DNA of 64,000 nt, from contig OY720098.1 of NCBI GenBank assembly GCA_963082875.1, forward strand, positions 15,996,001 through 16,060,000, read 5' to 3'. Positions within the stretch are counted from its first letter, which is position 1. Each line of letters starts with the position of its first letter. The DNA is from Corella eumyota. Its lineage: Eukaryota > Chordata > Ascidiacea > Phlebobranchia > Corellidae. The notes beneath the pieces were generated by a model that was not told the origin of the DNA, did no database searches, and was given only the letters and a program-made list of their open reading frames with translations. Shown here piece after piece: positions 31,308-41,756 of this stretch. A program made the position numbers and the translations under genes.

Positions 31308-31814
31308 TTAAGTATAGAGTGCCTGAAATACACCATCTACAATACTATCGACACCTTTATTGTTGCTTAACAAGTTTGAGGCATTTTTGTTTTTAAGCCT
31401 AATAACAGCACAATGTTGAAACTCGATTATTTCACTATGGTTTGCACCTATGCCAAGCAAGGAGTCCATGCTTTGAGTCAGGGCTTCGTTATTTCCATTT
31501 ATTTGAGGTATACACAAAAAATCAAGCAGAATATGTAAAATATTTTCAGGGTATAATAAAATTTCGTTTAGGTAACTTTCCAAATGCTTTCTTCTTGTCT
31601 CTACTGCCTTCATGCTTTGGTTGCGAACCACTTTGGGTGGAAAAGGAGGCATTCTTTGTTGTTTCTTGAGTACCTTATGGATGTATAGCAGTTCGCTATA
31701 CCTCTTTTTTGCACAATGAGTTCTCCCATTGATGGTTACCAATATTTCGAACAACGTAAATATTTTACCATTTTCATTCACAGTTTCAAACCCTGGTATT
31801 TTAATAATACTCAT
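31308..31814 (-). CDS. SNX24: PX-domain sorting nexin, SNX24/SNX22 type
   Basis: Small PX-only protein expected to bind phosphoinositides on endosomal membranes. Single exon of 168 residues, equal to the usual SNX24 length (about 169). Seen: IPGFETVNENGKIFTLFEI at the start, the PX signature KKRYSELLYIHKVLK, the proline stretch PPFPPK, then RRKHLESYLNEIL and LLDFLCIPQ. The C-terminal third is less conserved and ends VDGVFQALYT, resembling the VLHGIFY end of SNX24. A poly(A) signal on this strand lies at 31260-31265. It faces away from DALRD3 with 1.5 kb between start codons. SNX22 cannot be excluded. Confidence 0.88.
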   Translation of the reverse strand: MSIIKIPGFETVNENGKIFTLFEILVTINGRTHCAKKRYSELLYIHKVLKKQQRMPPFPPKVVRNQSMKAVETRRKHLESYLNEILLYPENILHILLDFLCIPQINGNNEALTQSMDSLLGIGANHSEIIEFQHCAVIRLKNKNASNLLSNNKGVDSIVDGVFQALYT

Positions 31815-32209
31815 ATTCTAAACAACCTTGAAAACATAAAAATGTAAACTTCAAATTAAACAATAAAATTTATAAATAAAACCCATGAATTAATAAAACA
31901 ATACTAGCTGCCTTGAAGCATTTTAATAATAAGTCAATGCATCAAACAACACAAAAATTATTAAAATGCGTAATTCATAAATATTTAATAAACTGAAGCT
32001 AAACCTTTGTTCTTAATTAACTATAAATCGTGGTAACCAGACACTTCGGCCAAAATTGGACTGTCTGTATAACAACTGTGGTAAAGCCTGTTTTTTCAAC
32101 TTAACATCAAACAATGTGATTTCATTATAACAAAAGTCTAAAAAGCTAACACAACATCGCAGTGTTGCAATAGTAGTACCGCTGACGGGACTTTTTTATT
32201 TCACAATTG

Positions 32210-32217
32210 TGACGTCA
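32210..32217. promoter_or_regulatory. CRE/ATF palindrome TGACGTCA
   Basis: Perfect octamer, 396 bases upstream of the SNX24-like start codon and 1.1 kb from DALRD3. Position and surroundings suit a core promoter element. Confidence 0.5.
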
Positions 32218-32611
32218 CTCGCGTCGAAGCTTTGTTGATGTTTTATAAAAGTAGGATAGCATCAGCACGTTTATTTTTAAGCGACCTTTACGCTGCATTT
32301 GCAACTTCCTGTCAGTTTTAAACAAAAAAAAGGTTTAATGTTTTAAGAGGAAAGTATTATATTAAATTAAAATTATAACTGATTAGATAAAAAAGGCTAG
32401 GTGATCTTTTTACGTAAAATTAAAAAAAAAACATAATTAATCTGATAATATACTGTTTATCTTATAAGCTAATGTTATTAGATAAGTTCTTGTTAAATTT
32501 GCGCTAATTTTGTAACTTAATTCCTATATTTGAATTATTTTTTTTAACATTAGATTAGGCCTATACATTTCTTATAATTTAATACAAACAGACATACGTA
32601 CTCGTAAGGGG

Positions 32612-32660
32612 ACCAGAAGCTTCGGCCGTGAGAAGCTTCAGCCAGAAGGTTCGGCCTGCA
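32612..32660. repeat. Three imperfect AGAAGCTTCGGCC units
   Basis: AGAAGCTTCGGCC, AGAAGCTTCAGCC and AGAAGGTTCGGCC follow one another in a short GC-rich patch in otherwise AT-rich DNA. Confidence 0.75.
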
Positions 32661-32939
32661 AAAAACGCGGGGGGTCGGTGACGAAATTGCCGCGTAAAAT
32701 GTCAGTTTAAGACCATATTTTACTGATATTCAAAATAAAATTTGACAAAATTATTATACATAAAAAAAAATTAAAAAGTTAAAAAGTTTGAAAAATGTGT
32801 ATGTTAATTTTTAGAATATTTTTTTTTTTAATTTTTGTTCCAAAAATGTATTTTTAAAACGAATTAAATTTAAAACGAATTAAAGACTCATAATACTTTA
32901 TAAATACCTTGGTTATTTTACATCATTTTTTAAATAATA

Positions 32940-33192
32940 ATTTTTGATGTGGGTATGCCAGGACCCAGGTTATGAACCTAATCTTAGAGTAACATTTGTG
33001 CTTAGCCCAGTCTTAAGTTGCTAGGTTATTATCAACCTAATAGTAATTACTGTTAACTAACCTACAAATTGGGTTTTGACTTGACAGTAAAATATAACAT
33101 TATCACTAAACATTAGGGTGCTCTGATATAAAAGCGGTTGGGATCAAACTCAGTACTTTATGTAGTAAAGCCAGGTGTCCTAACCACCACAT
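32940..33192 (-). mobile_element. tRNA-derived SINE, family A, upstream of DALRD3
   Basis: Reverse copy: AACATTTGTGCTTAGCCCAG core, reverse B-box GGGATCAAACTCAGTACTTT and CTAACCACCACATAAATG head. It ends about 110 bases before the DALRD3 start codon. Confidence 0.65.
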
Positions 33193-33304
33193 AAATGTAT
33201 TGTATTTTTGATAAATTACATTTAATACACTAGCTTGTACATTTTAGCATAAACCAATTATAAGGCTTATACGTCTAATAAATTGTTATTAAAAATATGT
33301 AACA

Positions 33305-34996
33305 ATGTCATTAAGTAAAAATTTGTATATGAAACATTTAAATGGACTATTGGATGAAAACATCAAGAAAGAATTTAACAACTGCAAAATTAAAATTCCT
33401 ATCAAGCTTACTAATTCAAAGTTAAAATCCCATAAACAGCATTATGAGATTATGTTACCCTTCTGTGCTTATTTGCATTTAGTCGAAACCTCAAAAATGT
33501 TTAATCGAACTGAAGACTACCTCCTAAAAATTTTTGACTGCCTAAAAGAGGAATTATGGAACTTGAAAATTTCGAAAATTTCTGTAATTGACAACTGCGT
33601 TTATTTTAAGCAAGATATGTCTTATTTAGCTAAGTTAATTATACCTTCTCTTTTGAGCATGACATCACTTCCTGAGGCCAAAATTAATGAGTCCATATCC
33701 TCTGCCGTATTATGTTGTTTTATATCAAATACAACAAGTTTATTGCGAACCCTTTCTCTTATGGATATCTACGCAAAAATGCTGTCGATAAAAAAAGAAA
33801 ATTTTCTTTTTGTTTTCAAAAATAATTTAACCGATCAAGAAATTAAAACTCTATTTTCAAATTGTGTGGATTCGTCTTTAATTGAAAATAACACAAACTT
33901 GGTTTTAAACAAAGACGAACGTATGACCAGTGTTGAAACAACATTGCATTCTACCTGTTACTACCAAAAGAATGAAAATCAATTATATTTTGACTGCTGC
34001 GTAGAAGAATGTGAATATCTGAATATCCTTTTTCAACAATCTAACATAAGAGGAACAAAAATGCATTTGACTACCTCAATTTTGAAACTAATCTCAAAAA
34101 TGTATGACTCTGTCAAATGTATACATAAAGAAGTATCTAATTATTCTTTAGATGGTCAAGACATACCTTGTATTTTTAAACTATTTTGCCAAGATGATTT
34201 GTTGTTTGTTAAACAAGTTTGGTATTCGTTTGTCATTTACTGTCATTTAGTGTCTCCCAATTACAATACCGGTAGCTGTTCTATATGCAAAGTATGTAAG
34301 CAACTTTATGAAAAGTGGAAATTATTATGGATAACGCATGGAAATATTAAAGTACAAGGTTCAAAATTATCAGCTATTTCTGTAATCGAAAAATACCAGG
34401 AACAGGTTACAGATAGTTTCAAGTCAAAATATCAAAACAGTAGTGATTGGTTGCCCATGGTGCCTGTAATTGCTACATCAGCATTGAAACTTGATATTCT
34501 TGGGACTAGTTTACAATCTACTGCGAAAATCGATCCAGATTGTAAAGCTAGCAACATTGAATCCCGGTTTGTTTTGTATAACTACTCTAGGGTTGCAACT
34601 ATCTTACAGAGCTTTGAAGATAAGGTGCACAAAAATAACTATCCACCTTTGCCTGATATACATGACATAGATTTTTCCTTAATGCAAGAGATTGAAGAAA
34701 ATCAACTAATCGACCATTTATGGAAATTAAAAGATATTTTGGACGATAATTTTATTGAAGTTACTACTGAAAACACCCTGGCTGGCAAAAAATTACAACC
34801 TCATATTTTGGTGGCCTATGTTCGCCAACTTACAAAACTTGTGAGCAGCTATTACAGTAGAAAACACATCCTTGAAAACAACCTGCCTCATTTATTGCCC
34901 AAAATGTATTGCAGGATTTTTCTTTTAAAGGCAATTAGAAATGCAATGGTACAAATATTCACAAGAATATGTGTAACACCAGTTGATCAAATGTAA
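33305..34996 (+). CDS. DALRD3: DALR anticodon-binding domain protein 3, intronless
   Basis: In vertebrates DALRD3 binds specific arginine tRNAs and brings the METTL2 methyltransferase for 3-methylcytidine at position 32. Single exon, 563 residues (human about 543). The N-terminal two thirds are weakly conserved. The C-terminal third is a DALR domain: RFVLYNYSRVATILQSFE, PPLPDIHDIDFSLMQE, VSSYYSRKHILENNLPHLL and RIFLLKAIRNAM align with the human protein as I remember it. No HIGH or KMSKS-type synthetase motifs were seen, as expected for a protein that is not a synthetase. Vertebrate genes are multi-exon, so the lack of introns here is odd. The start ATG chosen follows stop codons in frame. Confidence 0.9.
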   Translation: MSLSKNLYMKHLNGLLDENIKKEFNNCKIKIPIKLTNSKLKSHKQHYEIMLPFCAYLHLVETSKMFNRTEDYLLKIFDCLKEELWNLKISKISVIDNCVYFKQDMSYLAKLIIPSLLSMTSLPEAKINESISSAVLCCFISNTTSLLRTLSLMDIYAKMLSIKKENFLFVFKNNLTDQEIKTLFSNCVDSSLIENNTNLVLNKDERMTSVETTLHSTCYYQKNENQLYFDCCVEECEYLNILFQQSNIRGTKMHLTTSILKLISKMYDSVKCIHKEVSNYSLDGQDIPCIFKLFCQDDLLFVKQVWYSFVIYCHLVSPNYNTGSCSICKVCKQLYEKWKLLWITHGNIKVQGSKLSAISVIEKYQEQVTDSFKSKYQNSSDWLPMVPVIATSALKLDILGTSLQSTAKIDPDCKASNIESRFVLYNYSRVATILQSFEDKVHKNNYPPLPDIHDIDFSLMQEIEENQLIDHLWKLKDILDDNFIEVTTENTLAGKKLQPHILVAYVRQLTKLVSSYYSRKHILENNLPHLLPKMYCRIFLLKAIRNAMVQIFTRICVTPVDQM

Positions 34997-35236
34997 TATG
35001 TTGTTTTTAATGCTGACATCACCAATTCCTAGGGGAACAAATAGTAAAATGAATTTTAAAGCTCAAAATTGGGTCAAGTTATTAATTTCTTATTATATGC
35101 CAGAGCTTGGCCACTTCTTTAGTAAATTTTAATAGGCCTAATTATTTTTAACGGTGGTGCTGTTCTTATGTTTAGATTTGAACTATTAATGTAGTATAAT
35201 GTAAATACACTAACTAAGTAGTGGACACCATTTATT

Positions 35237-38109
35237 ATGAGTGAAAGTAGTAACGAACAACCCCCCCCTAAACCAAATATTGAGGAAAATAATGTTGGTG
35301 AGCTGACCAAGGAAAATGAAAGAGAATATGAAAATGGAGTTTTTGAGGAAATTATCCGTCATCCTTCTGCTGAATTCGGTAAAAGTCTACCTTACCTTAT
35401 TTTATTGTGAACATTCGTTCAAAAAAGTATTTCTGTTTAATTGTTTGGCCACTAGCATAGGTTATATGATAAAAAAATAACAGGTTTGGTTTTGAGGTCT
35501 TAAGTAGGACATTTACAGTACCTAAAAGAAGGGATTCAACAAAAAGACATCTTTAGGTCAAAAAAATTAATCTTAGTGCATGATTTATATACATTTCTAA
35601 GTTATGCGGCCCCAAAATAAATAAAAAAACTGTGGTTCATGGTGGATGGGTAACTACCAAGGGCGAACTAAAATTATACTTTTATGTTCAAGTTAAAAGG
35701 TAAGTGTACTATAACAATTATTAAATTAATGTCTTATATTCAAAAAAATATATTGCATTAAAAAAAATTAAAATTTTTTTTTTTTTTTTAAGTTGTTGAT
35801 GATCAAGGGCCAGCGTCCCCTCCAAATTCTGCAAAATTTTATTATCAAAAATTCTTGCCCTACATTTATGTGTCTGGCTTTTCCATTATTGGTTGCATAT
35901 TGCGTGTACTAGTTGACCATTTGTTCGGGGAGAACATTATCGGTATTGAAGAGAAGACTTCAGTTCTGTTAAAATCGTTTGCTAGCAATATGTTGGGTTG
36001 TTTTTTCCTTGGAATCTTGCACACTGCTCCCTTTCATCAGAAAAGTTTCTTGTCTATTGGTCTAGCTACAGGTAAGTTTATGCATATGTATTACTTAATC
36101 CTTCTACATACATTGATAAATACAAGTTGATAGCCCATTCTATGTTTGAGGTTTTTATTTTCATAGTATAGTTGCAACTGTGCACCACAAACAGCAGTTT
36201 TTTATTTATTTTGTAGGTCTATAAATTGGACTTAAACATCGCCCACTAAGTTCTATTATATATACACATGTTTTGTATTTGTTTAAACCTTAGATCGTAA
36301 TACCTGTGGTTTACATATAATGTACTATTTAAATAGCTTTTACTGTAGTGTACAACAACAGTTAGTTTTACACTTTATTATGTTGAAATTTTTAATACTT
36401 AATTTCTACTTAACAATACCAGTATTGTAAGTATATTATATAAAAAACAATGTATCTTGAAATTTAAAAATTCTTGGCACTGTTTTAGGTTTGTGTGGTT
36501 CTCTGACTACACTTTCAAAGTGGATTCAACAAATCAGTTTATTGCTACTTGGTACTTTAAATGCTGAAGACCAACCACAGGTTGTAGCAATATCAGCAAT
36601 AATTATTGGCTTGTTTTCGTTTATTGGATCTTACCAAATTGGACGGGACAGTCGTTTTCTATTTTTTGCACATAAGAAAACTCATTCAGGTAATTTTTGG
36701 TCTTGTTGAAAATTTTTTTTTTGTAAAATCTTACTTTAAATTTTGTTGTTTTTTATTGTTAGTCAGCATAGGGTTAAGAAGATGGCTATTAATTCTATTC
36801 AATTCGGGTGTATTTTTCTGTACAAGCTTGATATTTTGTTAAACTTATCCAGTGTTATGTTTTGTTAAGGTGGTTAAAACATGCTTTACAACACAATGTC
36901 TAAGGTTTAATTACTTGTTATAGCACTCTTTAGTAAGGCGCTTTAAAAAGTACAAACTACTGCTGACTCCAAAACTAATTGCTAAATTAATTTTTTTGCA
37001 ATATGCTCGCTAATATCGAAAACTGCCAACTCAAAATTTGGTCGGGTAAATCAGCTACTAATAATATTATCGATAAAATGGTAATGATATTTTTTTTTAA
37101 ATCTCGGGGCCAACAAAATATTTTTTACTGTTTGAACTTTTAAGGGTCTATCCTGTTTAATTTTTGTTTAAATTTATGCCTTATTGTTTCAGATAAACAA
37201 CACGAGACCTTTTACACCTACCTTCACCCTTTATTCATCTCATTTCTTGCATTAGAATACATTGTCTTACTCACTATTGCGATAGTGTATTGGGATGTCA
37301 ATACATTTGCAGTTAGTGTAAGTGTTAGTGGGATCTTAGCACCATTTGGAGCAATGTTACGCCATCTTCTAAATGTTGAAACACCGAGATTTAACAGAAA
37401 AAACAAATTCAAAATTTTAAATGAAGTACCAACTGGAACACTAACAGCAAATATAATTGGTTTGTATATTATAATGTGTTTTGTTATACTTAAATATAAC
37501 ATCTGGCCCTACAATATTTTAACTAGTGTAACGCCAACTGCATTTTTACTCATTTGCAGAAACTGTGAAATCTAATGTCATAATAAGGTCGACAAATGAC
37601 ATTTTTTTAAGGTTCCATTAATGTACAATAAATGACAGTTTTTTAAGGTCTTATTAATAAAACATGTATATCGAGTCTTAAGCTTCAGTACTTTTGAATT
37701 TTCCTTTTCTTAACTCCATAGTCACAACATTTTTTTTATAAAAACTCCTATACTTATAGGATGTACTGCAATAGCAATAGTTCAAAGTGTTGTGGTTTGG
37801 ATCGTAATGTCTTGTAGTGCAAAAGCAATCTTGTTTGGTATACAGAGCGGCTTTTTAGCTTCACTTACCACAGTCTCTAGTTTTGTCGGGGAAATTATTG
37901 CCTTGCGTCATCAGAGGGAAGAAGATCATAGCGCTTCAGCAAGCTACTTTTACCTTTTTGTTACTGTGTTTTTATGCTTGCTTGCCAGCACTGTCGTTAA
38001 TGGCATAAACTTGCACTTCTTGAAGCAAGAATATTATGAAGAAGTGTTATCGGTGCCTTTAAATATAACATTCTATGAATGGAAGCAAACCTTTAACCCA
38101 TGTGTCTAA
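35237..38109 (+). CDS. FEX: Two-domain fluoride exporter, eukaryotic FEX (CrcB/Fluc family)
   Basis: Plasma-membrane fluoride channel that protects against fluoride entering cells. Exons: 35237-35378, 35793-36071, 36489-36689, 37193-37459, 37760-38109 (412 residues), all junctions phase 1. The first ~60 residues are a polar, acidic cytosolic tail. Two CrcB-like domains follow in one chain, as in fungal and plant FEX. Domain 1: GCILRVLVDHLFG, SFASNMLGCFFLG, GLCGSLTTLSKW. Domain 2: GAMLRHLLN, VPTGTLTANIIG, GFLASLTTVSSFVGE. The paired N-x-x-G and G(F/L)-x-(G/A)-S-L-T-T motifs are the pore signature. Poly(A) signal at 38186-38191. The gene converges on KMO. Confidence 0.92.
35605..35690 (+). repeat. 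Dispersed repeat, family C, partial copy (FEX intron 1)
   Basis: ACTGTGGTTCATGGTGGATG and AACTACCAAGGGCGAACT match the left part of the 46285-46415 copy. Confidence 0.5.
36865..37050 (+). mobile_element. tRNA-derived SINE, family A, degraded (FEX intron 3)
   Basis: Weak head, then GCACTCTTTAGTAAGGCGCT, AAAACTAATTGCTAAATTAA and AACTGCCAACTCAAAATTTG-like body segments. Confidence 0.45.
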
Positions 38110-38185
38110 CCTAATGTTTTTATTTTTTTGATTTTATTCTATTTTTAAACATCTTGCATTTTATTCCAGCCAGTTCCTTAATGAT

Positions 38186-38191
38186 AATAAA
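38186..38191 (+). terminator. Poly(A) signal, FEX gene
   Basis: AATAAA 77 bases after the stop codon; a second AATAAA cluster follows near 38342. Confidence 0.6.
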
Positions 38192-39270
38192 GTATCCGTT
38201 TTTGTTCATTTAATTTACATTATTTTATTTCTCTGAAATTCTGCAATATGTTGTATTTTATGATTTTACCTTACTTAACTGATTTTTTCGTGTTACACAG
38301 CTTGTATAAATACGCACAAATGCAGCTTATTGTAAATTGAAAATAAATAAAGTACTTAAAAAAAATAACAGCAATTTTTCTAGTTAAGGGCCTTTTTCCA
38401 AAAGTATTTGGTAAAAGTCACTGCCATTTAAAAATCTCTTGTAATTTTTAGATAGTTATTAATTTGATGAATTTCTTTTGGATGCTTTTTGACCTTAAAT
38501 TGGTTAAGCTTGTTATATTTTTAAAAAGTTTAAAAAATCACATAGCAAGACCATTTACAAACTCATTATTTATTGCAGCAATTTACATATGACAAATGGG
38601 ACATTGCAGTAAAATCATAATATTCACCTATCTAATAACTTCTTATTTATAACCTTTACATTCTAACGTTATTCCATAGTAGCCATACTAAAATATTAAA
38701 CAATCTAATATTATTAATTAATCACGTTATGTTAACAAGCGTTACAGAAATAATTTTTGCTGTTCAATATTTTAGTAGCCTTAAGCCATAGCAATAGTTA
38801 AAAAAGACACCTTTAAAACATATATACATTTCTATAATGAAACATAACTTTTACTACAATTGGCTGGTATTTGTTTTGGCTAACAATTTTAGGCCAAGTT
38901 TGGGTTAAGTATTAATAATACACAAGACATTATAAGTATTAGTTTATTATTTTCTTATAAACGTTTAATTATTACCACAGCACCCACATTAAAGAACACC
39001 AACAAAACAAGATACTAGAGAACTGTAGAAAATAAAAAATATTACATGCATAATTGTGTAACTACAGTTGTATAGTAAAATCTGATTTATAATTATATGA
39101 TTGCATAAGAAAAAATAGGTAAGAATTGAAGAATGGATGCGCAAATTGCAGTGAAGAATAAGATGATTGTTGTTAATCTACACCAGTGTTGATTTAAAAA
39201 AATATACATTTTAGAAATTTCTTAACACCATTGCAGCATACTACAGTAACTAATTTAATTTTGATGTAAT
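38192..39270. other. Intergenic DNA between converging FEX and KMO
   Basis: Contains the 3' UTRs of both genes. A minus-strand poly(A) signal for KMO is at 38943-38948. No other feature seen. Confidence 0.6.
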
Positions 39271-40677
39271 CTAATGGAGATTTAAAAGTCTTTCATGTAC
39301 TTTTTCAACAAACATTGTAATTGGTCCTGGGACGATCAACTCTCCTTTTTTGTACTTCCAAATTGCAGCACCAGTGGATGAAGCTAGCAATAAACCGAGA
39401 ACAAAAAGCCCAATATTGACTATTTTGTTCTGGTGCTTGGATTTTTTTATGACTTGGTTGTATGGAATTCTTGTAAAAGCGACCATCGAATATTTGGGAA
39501 CGAAAATGGATGGAAAAAAATAATTCAAAAAGTTGTCAACCTTTTTTCGAAACAAAAACCATCGACTATTAACACTTGATCTCATCTCGAAATAATTGGT
39601 GAGCGATAGTTCACCAATGGCATGACCGTCCTTGCATCGGGTATCAGTAAATGCAGGAAGAACCTTCTCAAAATCACAATTATGTTTTTCCATTAAGGAC
39701 GAAAAAACCAGCACATCTTCTAAGCTGCAATTAAGGCCCTGACCATAAAAAGGTACGCAAGCATGGGCCGCATCACCTAAAAGCACGCCAGAGGTTTTAT
39801 GATGATATGGGTGACATTTAATGGATACCAAATGCTGCGGAGCCAATGTGAAAAAAGCCTTTCTGAGATAAGATTCCCCAAGAAACTGAATACTACTTGG
39901 AAAAATATCACGAAAAAAATCCATTACTTTATCTCCATCACTCAGGGTGTTAAATATGTCATCGGACAAAAACAGTGTACAAGTAAAAGAGTTGTCCTGA
40001 TTTGGTAAAGCAATCATCATGAATTTATTGATAGGCCAGATATGTAGGTAATTTAAAGCAAGTTTGGCATTTCCGTCGCTGTCTGGAAATATTGTAAGTT
40101 CCTTGTAGCTATGGTCAAGATAACTTTGTGAGTAGTCAAATATTCCTCTTACCATTTGTCGCCTCACTGCAGAGTAAGCACCATCACATCCGACAATTAA
40201 ATTAGAAGAATGCTCTGAAAGAGTTTTATCTTCAGTGCACTCAAATGTGGAAACACATTTATCAAAATCGCAAGATTTTAATTTCTGATTGAAATGACAT
40301 TTTACATTGGGAAATGAATCAGCCTCGTTTAATAAATCCTGATTTAATTTAAACCTATCCACGGAAAGCAAATATTGGCCCTTTTTTCCATATGGAATAG
40401 AATAAGTCTCCCCATTTTTCGTGTGTATCATTCTTCCATGCATAGGAACGCCGAGTGAAATTATTTTCTCGTGTACTCCGGCATTTCTAAGAGCTTCAAT
40501 TCCTCTATGAGATAAAGCAAGATTAATACTTCTGCCTACCGCCAACTCTTGTTTGCGAATATCATTCCTGGCTTCAAATAAGTCAACCTTGTACCCATAT
40601 TGAGCAAGATAACAAGCTTGTAGTGCACCAGTTGGTCCACCTCCGACAATAGTAACTCGTTTCTTATGATTGTCCAT
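39271..40677 (-). CDS. KMO: Kynurenine 3-monooxygenase, intronless
   Basis: FAD enzyme of the outer mitochondrial membrane that hydroxylates L-kynurenine to 3-hydroxykynurenine with NADPH and O2, in tryptophan breakdown. Single exon, 468 residues (human about 486). Seen: FAD-binding VTIVGGGPTGALQA (8-21), ELAVGRSINLALSHRGIEAL typical of KMO, the DG motif VGCDGAYSAVRR, the GD motif GVLLGDAAHACVPFYGQGLN (GDAAHA at 301-306), and a C-terminal membrane anchor near 419-440. All parts needed for activity seem present. Vertebrate and insect KMO genes are split, so the lack of introns is notable. The start is fixed by the FAD fold beginning seven residues later. Confidence 0.96.
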   Translation of the reverse strand: MDNHKKRVTIVGGGPTGALQACYLAQYGYKVDLFEARNDIRKQELAVGRSINLALSHRGIEALRNAGVHEKIISLGVPMHGRMIHTKNGETYSIPYGKKGQYLLSVDRFKLNQDLLNEADSFPNVKCHFNQKLKSCDFDKCVSTFECTEDKTLSEHSSNLIVGCDGAYSAVRRQMVRGIFDYSQSYLDHSYKELTIFPDSDGNAKLALNYLHIWPINKFMMIALPNQDNSFTCTLFLSDDIFNTLSDGDKVMDFFRDIFPSSIQFLGESYLRKAFFTLAPQHLVSIKCHPYHHKTSGVLLGDAAHACVPFYGQGLNCSLEDVLVFSSLMEKHNCDFEKVLPAFTDTRCKDGHAIGELSLTNYFEMRSSVNSRWFLFRKKVDNFLNYFFPSIFVPKYSMVAFTRIPYNQVIKKSKHQNKIVNIGLFVLGLLLASSTGAAIWKYKKGELIVPGPITMFVEKVHERLLNLH

Positions 40678-41756
40678 AATTTTTAAAGCCTAAATTTACT
40701 CTGTTAAAAAAATAAAGTCCTTGCTTACATTTTTAGATAAATGCATATATGTCAAGTAATGTAAGTGCAATTTAGTCATCGATTTTAAACTATTTACCCA
40801 ACAGGTTACCTATTTTTATTGTTTAATTGTGCATTTTATTATTACAAATTACAATTGACTGGCTTATTATTTATTATTTGGTTATTGTCTATTTTGTTTT
40901 TATAACAAACAGACAAAGGGTTTGCGTTTGTTTTTATAACAATAATCCAACGTTTCTGTTTTTTTTTATTATTATTCTATATTAATTTTTTGCAAAAACT
41001 TATAAAAAAAACGCCAACAAATGCAGTGTAATTTGCGTTCTTTTTAAATTTAATCAATAAGCATATAGTACAATCAATTTAGCGTTCTTTCAAGCTGCTT
41101 TAGAACTTACATAACATCAGAAAAGAATTTTTGCACAGCATGATTGCTTATCATTATTTAGACAACTGATGCTACGCAAAGTATTATGTAACTGCAGTAT
41201 ACCCTTTATGCAACACTGCATTCATATGAAAAGTTGGTAATATAAACGCACGTGCTAAACATACTACAGTATGTCACGTAGGCCTGCATAGTATTCTAAA
41301 ACTACTATTTTACGATCATTCACATGGGACGTCTTGCAACCAGTTAAACAAAACGAATTAACGTTAATATAATATACAAGTTGTTGACCTACAAGAAATG
41401 TATAAAAAATATAAAGTAATGGTGATATTAATTGAATAAATTGCATTAAAATGCAATAGATCACGTGCAAATTCATTTTATTCAATACTTATAACTTTTT
41501 ACAATGTACAAACAGTAAAAAACATATTTTGGACGCAGGAATGAAAAAAGATATGAGTCTTTAAATTAAACTACATTTAAAGTTGAGGTTTTTGCAGCAT
41601 ATATTTTGGCGTTTTTGTCTATAATACAAAATGAACTTATATGTACTTAAGTTTTTCCTGAAATGTAATGATCACATACACGCAGCAAAATTGCAGGCTA
41701 TTAAAATAGTGCAGTCATAGCTAAAGTTAAATATAATATAGAAACAAGTTATCAGT
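40678..41756. other. Intergenic DNA, KMO upstream and FAXDC2-like downstream
   Basis: AT-rich. It should include the KMO promoter (near 40,700) and the FAXDC2-like 3' UTR. No repeat or exon that I can support. Confidence 0.5.

Larger units (their letters stand above)
31815..33304. promoter_or_regulatory. Shared upstream region of SNX24-like and DALRD3
   Basis: Divergent 1.49 kb interval. A CRE palindrome (32210-32217) lies inside a less AT-rich patch with GTGACGTCACTCGCGTCG. A GC-rich patch with CTTCGGCC repeats is at 32612-32700, and a family A SINE lies at 32940-33192. A two-way promoter is inferred from the layout only. Confidence 0.45.

Noticed and set aside
36606-36842. Open frame overlapping FEX exon 3 in another frame
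   Set aside because: It is a Phe/Leu-rich shadow; the FEX frame has the pore motif and splice phases that fit.
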